Shown here: one piece after another, positions 7,092 through 9,398 of the stretch
How positions within the stretch are numbered: the first letter of the stretch is position 1
Layout of the letters: the number at the start of each line of letters is the position of its first letter
From: Ignavibacteriales bacterium
GTDB taxonomy: Bacteria; Bacteroidota; Ignavibacteria; Ignavibacteriales; Ignavibacteriaceae
DNA length: 9,398 nt
Reading direction: 5' to 3'
NCBI GenBank assembly: GCA_003142915.1
Contig: PLNZ01000375.1
Span: 1 to 9,398, forward strand
Notes under the pieces: generated by a model
What the model was told of the DNA's origin: nothing
Database searches by the model: none
What the model saw: the letters and a program-made list of their open reading frames with translations, nothing else
Position numbers and translations under genes: made by a program

Positions 7092-7155
7092 ATTATTCCT
7101 AATTAATGCAGTCAATATATCTAAAATCGAATAAAAATAAAAAGGAAACCCTTCA

Positions 7156-7308
7156 TTATGAGTACTTGAACCTTTTAACCTTCACCTTTTCACTCGTCCT
7201 GAGGTAAACGCTTTTGATTTTTGTATTATTTGACGAAGCAGGCTTGAATGTAAAAGTCTCTTGATCTTTTAATTTTTGAATTATTTCAGTCTTTAAATTT
7301 TGATTCAT
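7156..7308 (-). CDS. Possible small basic protein, 50 residues, unknown function
   Basis: An ATG at 7306-7308 opens a 50-residue frame ending in tandem stops (TAA TGA). The product begins MNQNLKTEIIQKLKDQET, likely a short amphipathic helix. The rest is probably beta-rich and basic, ending VKVKRFKYS. Eleven of 50 residues are lysine and there are no cysteines, membrane segments or recognised motifs. It lies 64 nt upstream of the ymdB ATG on the same strand and fills the otherwise empty divergent gap. For: continuous frame, mixed amino-acid composition and position. Against: no clear ribosome binding site, short length and AT-rich low-complexity DNA, including two imperfect copies of a 24-bp stretch (7211-7234 and 7266-7289, 20 of 24 bases). 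I do not recognise a family. Confidence 0.4.
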   Translation of the reverse strand: MNQNLKTEIIQKLKDQETFTFKPASSNNTKIKSVYLRTSEKVKVKRFKYS

Positions 7309-7354
7309 GCTTTAAAACTTTGAATCTTTTTCATTTTAATAATAGATTTACGTT

Positions 7355-9076
7355 ATGATAATAGAAGATATTTCCATTTTACCGATAGAAGAAGCAGATT
7401 ATTGTATTGTTGACGTAGAAACTACAGGTTTATCCCCAAGACACAACGGTGTCATAGAAATCGGTCTTGTAAGGGTTTCAGGGTTAAAGATAATTGATAC
7501 CTACAGCTCATTTATAAACCCGGGTAAAGACATACCATATTTTATAACCCAGTTAACCGGGATAACAAATGAAGATGTGTATGATGCACCTTTCTTTGAA
7601 GATATTGCCGACGAAATTACGGAATTTATAGGCAGCAATATTTTGGCTGCTCATAATCTTTCTTTTGACAGCAGTTTCTTAAAAAAGGAATTCATATACT
7701 GCGGTAAGGAACCGCTTAATAATTTAGGCTTATGCACCCTAAAATTATCCCGCCGCATATACCCGATGCTTAGAAGTAAATCACTTGGAGTAGTGTGCAA
7801 ACACTTAGGACTTAAAAACAGCGGCGCTCACCGCGCTCTTAGCGACTCCGAAGTGACCGCAAAACTCCTTATTAAATTAATTAAGGAAGTTAAAAATTTT
7901 AATATCAGGTATGTTAATGAGTTAATTAGCTACCAGTCCGCCCCGAAAGGTTACCAGCAGCAAATCAACTATAAGAAGAAGCTGGGCGAAGATATATCCG
8001 CCATGCCCGATGCTCCCGGCATTTATTATTTTCTAAATGCGAAGAATGAAATAATATATATAGGTAAGGCGAGGTCTTTAAAGAACAGGGTAAAATCTTA
8101 TTTTCTGCAGACGGCACCGAGAAAAGCAAAAAAAATTATTAAGCAGTCTTCGCATTTGAAAATTGAATTAACCAACACAGAGCTTACTGCACTTTTAATG
8201 GAAGCTGAGTTGATAAAAATTGTAAGTCCACGGCACAATGTAATGCTAAGAGAATACGGTAATAAATATTTTTTAAGAATAACCACTACACACACATTTC
8301 CTGCAGTTGAAATATGCAATCATTTTGATTTTGACGGGAATGATTACTTCGGGTTATTCATTTCGAGGAAAAAAGCCGTTGCCGTACAGGAAATGATATT
8401 GAAGACTTTCTTAATAAGAGAATGCGGGGACAGTGAGTATGATAAAGGAAAGACGTGCTTTCTCGCCGAAATAGAAAGATGCACTGCACCATGCGTGAAT
8501 AAAGATAAATCAACTTATTTTGACGAACTGGAAAAAGTTTATGAGTTTCTTTATGGCAAGAATCAGTTTGCCCTAAACAGACTTCTAAATAAAATGAAGG
8601 AGTATTCTATTAAAGAGAAGTATGAAAAAGCAGCGGAAGTAAAAGAAATAATTGATATGATACTTTCACAAACACATAAAACATCACTTCTTGCGGAGCC
8701 GGTAAACTCCGCCAAAGTGCTTTTTGAAGTAAGCGAGACTTTTGCAAAAGATTATGTGCTTATGATTGCAGGAAAAATTTTTATTAAGAAATACGCCATT
8801 AACGATAAAGATTATTTTGAAGAAGCCCTTGATGATTACTTTTCCGGCACAATAAATTTAGACATTCTCCCTAATGAAGAAGACCTTGAAAAGATGAAAA
8901 TCACTTTAAACTGGCTTATAAAGAACCGTAACAAAGTAAGAACATTCTATCTTAAAGACTTTACAAGCAAAGAGGAATTGTACATAAATCTTTCGAGCTT
9001 TAACACACAAAACAATCCGCCTGAAGCCTCTACATTTAATATAAAAAATTTTATTACTGTGGAAGAAATTGTCTGA
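7355..9076 (+). CDS. DEDDh exonuclease fused to UvrC-like GIY-YIG endonuclease
   Basis: A 573-residue DNA-repair fusion. Residues 14-175 form a DnaQ-like 3'-5' exonuclease with intact DEDDh residues: Asp20 and Glu22 (DVETTG), Asp105 (AAHNLSFD), His159 and Asp164 (HRALSD). Residues 217-300 are a UvrC-type GIY-YIG nuclease: PGIYYF (221-226), YIGKAR (235-240), Arg245, Glu283 (LLMEAELIK) and Asn295, matching the catalytic set of UvrC. Cys357, Cys368, Cys376 and Cys380 match the UvrC iron-sulfur cysteines. A UVR-like helix pair, the UvrB-binding element, spans about 408-436 (KYEKAAEVKEII). Residues 440-573 resemble the UvrC stretch after UVR, but the RNase H-like 5'-incision domain and the helix-hairpin-helix tail are missing. 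It probably makes a Cho-like 3' incision and trims DNA ends. Exonuclease/GIY-YIG fusions are known in actinobacteria and Bacteroidota. ATG start with a poor ribosome binding site; divergent from the ymdB operon. Confidence 0.9.
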   Translation: MIIEDISILPIEEADYCIVDVETTGLSPRHNGVIEIGLVRVSGLKIIDTYSSFINPGKDIPYFITQLTGITNEDVYDAPFFEDIADEITEFIGSNILAAHNLSFDSSFLKKEFIYCGKEPLNNLGLCTLKLSRRIYPMLRSKSLGVVCKHLGLKNSGAHRALSDSEVTAKLLIKLIKEVKNFNIRYVNELISYQSAPKGYQQQINYKKKLGEDISAMPDAPGIYYFLNAKNEIIYIGKARSLKNRVKSYFLQTAPRKAKKIIKQSSHLKIELTNTELTALLMEAELIKIVSPRHNVMLREYGNKYFLRITTTHTFPAVEICNHFDFDGNDYFGLFISRKKAVAVQEMILKTFLIRECGDSEYDKGKTCFLAEIERCTAPCVNKDKSTYFDELEKVYEFLYGKNQFALNRLLNKMKEYSIKEKYEKAAEVKEIIDMILSQTHKTSLLAEPVNSAKVLFEVSETFAKDYVLMIAGKIFIKKYAINDKDYFEEALDDYFSGTINLDILPNEEDLEKMKITLNWLIKNRNKVRTFYLKDFTSKEELYINLSSFNTQNNPPEASTFNIKNFITVEEIV

Positions 9077-9078
9077 AC

Positions 9079-9128
9079 TCAGCCTAAGCTTGCCTTCCGG
9101 CGGGAAGGGCTGACAGGTTTGATTTTTT
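9079..9128. repeat. Palindromic repeat module at cobT break point, possible terminator
   Basis: Just after the exonuclease-UvrC stop lies a nested inverted repeat. Outer arms TCAGCC (9079-9084) and GGCTGA (9108-9113) enclose inner arms CTTCC (9094-9098) and GGAAG (9103-9107) around GGCG. A run of six T follows at 9123-9128 on the plus strand, so it could terminate the upstream plus-strand gene, although the T run starts about 10 nt after the stem. Bases 9108-9123 match 2530-2545 upstream of aroA at 14 of 16 positions. Both copies carry CCTTCC a few bases before the shared piece, which points to a dispersed repeat family. The module sits exactly where similarity to CobT ends. Confidence 0.55.
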
Positions 9129-9310
9129 ACCTACAAAAACAATTATCGTAGGACTATTTAATTGAGGCGATAATGTATTCTGAAAAAGCGCTATTTGCAA
9201 AGTCGTTTCTTCAAGCTTTCCAAGGGAGCCTAAAGGTTTTGTTTTTCATTTATCTTTTTCTGTATTTTACCTTTTAATTCAGGTGAAACTTTTAAAATTT
9301 TAAATTCCAT
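9084..9310 (-). pseudogene. cobT: cobT remnant (nicotinate-nucleotide-dimethylbenzimidazole phosphoribosyltransferase), frameshifted and truncated
   Basis: CobT activates the lower ligand of cobalamin (alpha-ribazole phosphate synthesis). The ATG at 9308-9310 is preceded by GAGG ten bases upstream and starts MEFKILKVSPELKGKIQKKINEK. It then runs into TAG (9230-9232) after 26 codons. Supplying one A in the A5 run near 9242-9246 restores TKPLGSLGKLEETTLQIALF and on to SPTIIVFVG, the unmistakable CobT N-terminus, where the phosphate/substrate loop xKPxGSLGxLE is diagnostic. The family continues with DHG and about 280 more residues. Here similarity stops at about 9129 and the frame runs through the palindromic module to TAG (9084-9086). 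The gene is thus both frameshifted and cut to about 61 of some 350 residues. It converges on the exonuclease-UvrC gene. The frameshift alone might be a sequencing error in a homopolymer; the truncation would not be. Confidence 0.85.
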
Positions 9311-9320
9311 TTTTATTTTA

Positions 9321-9357
9321 CCTCAAGTTTATATTAATACATGAGTTAATATGTAAA
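9321..9357 (-). promoter_or_regulatory. Possible promoter and ribosome binding site of the cobT remnant
   Basis: On the minus strand TTTACA (9352-9357) and TATAAA (9328-9333) are 18 nt apart, a plausible sigma-70-like pair, followed by GAGG (9321-9324) ten bases before the cobT ATG. An inverted repeat ATATTAA (9331-9337)/TTAATAT (9346-9352) fills the spacer. If real, the start of the broken gene is still transcribed. This rests on motif matching in AT-rich DNA only. Confidence 0.3.
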
Positions 9358-9372
9358 AAGTTTTTCTATCCC

Positions 9373-9391
9373 GGTATTAAATCGCAATACC
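9373..9391. repeat. Inverted repeat GGTATT/AATACC at right edge
   Basis: GGTATT (9373-9378) and AATACC (9386-9391) can form a 6-bp stem with a 7-nt loop. It lies upstream of the cobT remnant and could be the end of a neighbouring gene's terminator or part of a leader. No cobalamin riboswitch core can be recognised in the few bases available. Confidence 0.25.
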
Positions 9392-9398
9392 TGAAGGA

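Noticed and set aside
7092..7115. TTG start extending ymdB by eight residues
   Set aside because: The internal ATG at 7091 has AGGAA at good spacing and gives the family's normal N-terminus; the extension has no ribosome binding site.
7211..7289. Two imperfect 24-bp copies 55 bp apart as an operator or repeat element
   Set aside because: They are T-rich low-complexity stretches inside the possible small ORF; the similarity could come from composition and coding alone.
9311..9398. Cobalamin riboswitch upstream of the cobT remnant
   Set aside because: Only 88 bases remain and no B12-box-like conserved core is visible; the short inverted repeats alone are not enough.

Overview
The window is AT-rich bacterial chromosome carrying mostly housekeeping genes. 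Short intergenic gaps, weak Shine-Dalgarno signals and the kinds of protein present (Bacteroidota/Chlorobi-like TrmH, solo HicB fold, exonuclease-GIY-YIG fusion) suggest the Bacteroidota/Chlorobi/Ignavibacteria neighbourhood. This placement is an inference; no 16S rRNA or other decisive marker is present.

Layout. On the minus strand, reading right to left from about 7.3 kb, runs a tightly packed array: a possible 50-residue small protein (7156-7308), a YmdB-type metallophosphoesterase (6288-7091), an orphan beta-class DNA methyltransferase (5234-6265), folD (4309-5196), deoC (3546-4316), a solo HicB-like protein (3322-3549) and a TrmH-type RNA 2'-O-methyltransferase (2732-3322). Several junctions overlap (folD/deoC; deoC/hicB as ATGA; hicB/trmH as TAGTG), so folD through trmH is very probably one translationally coupled unit. 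A 315-bp non-coding gap with palindromic repeats and a phased cluster of AATTCGT boxes (2417-2731) precedes a second minus-strand unit: aroA (class II EPSP synthase, 1136-2416) and, 3 nt behind it, a MalK/UgpC-type ABC ATPase (26-1132).

On the plus strand a divergent gene (7355-9076) encodes a DEDDh exonuclease fused to the N-terminal half of UvrC (GIY-YIG nuclease, four-cysteine Fe-S motif, UVR-like helix pair). Convergent to it, at the right edge on the minus strand, is the remnant of a cobT gene: start codon, good ribosome binding site and about 61 residues of clear CobT N-terminus. It is broken by a one-base frameshift and cut off at a palindromic repeat module that also occurs upstream of aroA.

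Functionally the genes cover one-carbon/folate metabolism (folD), deoxynucleoside catabolism (deoC), RNA modification (trmH), cyclic-nucleotide signalling or RNA turnover (ymdB), aromatic amino-acid synthesis (aroA), sugar/osmolyte uptake energetics (ABC ATPase) and DNA repair (exonuclease-UvrC fusion). I see no defence island, CRISPR array, tRNA, rRNA or intact transposon. The most unusual content is the decayed cobT with its repeat module, the solo HicB in a metabolic operon, the orphan methyltransferase with a divergent SAM motif, and the repeat-rich gap.
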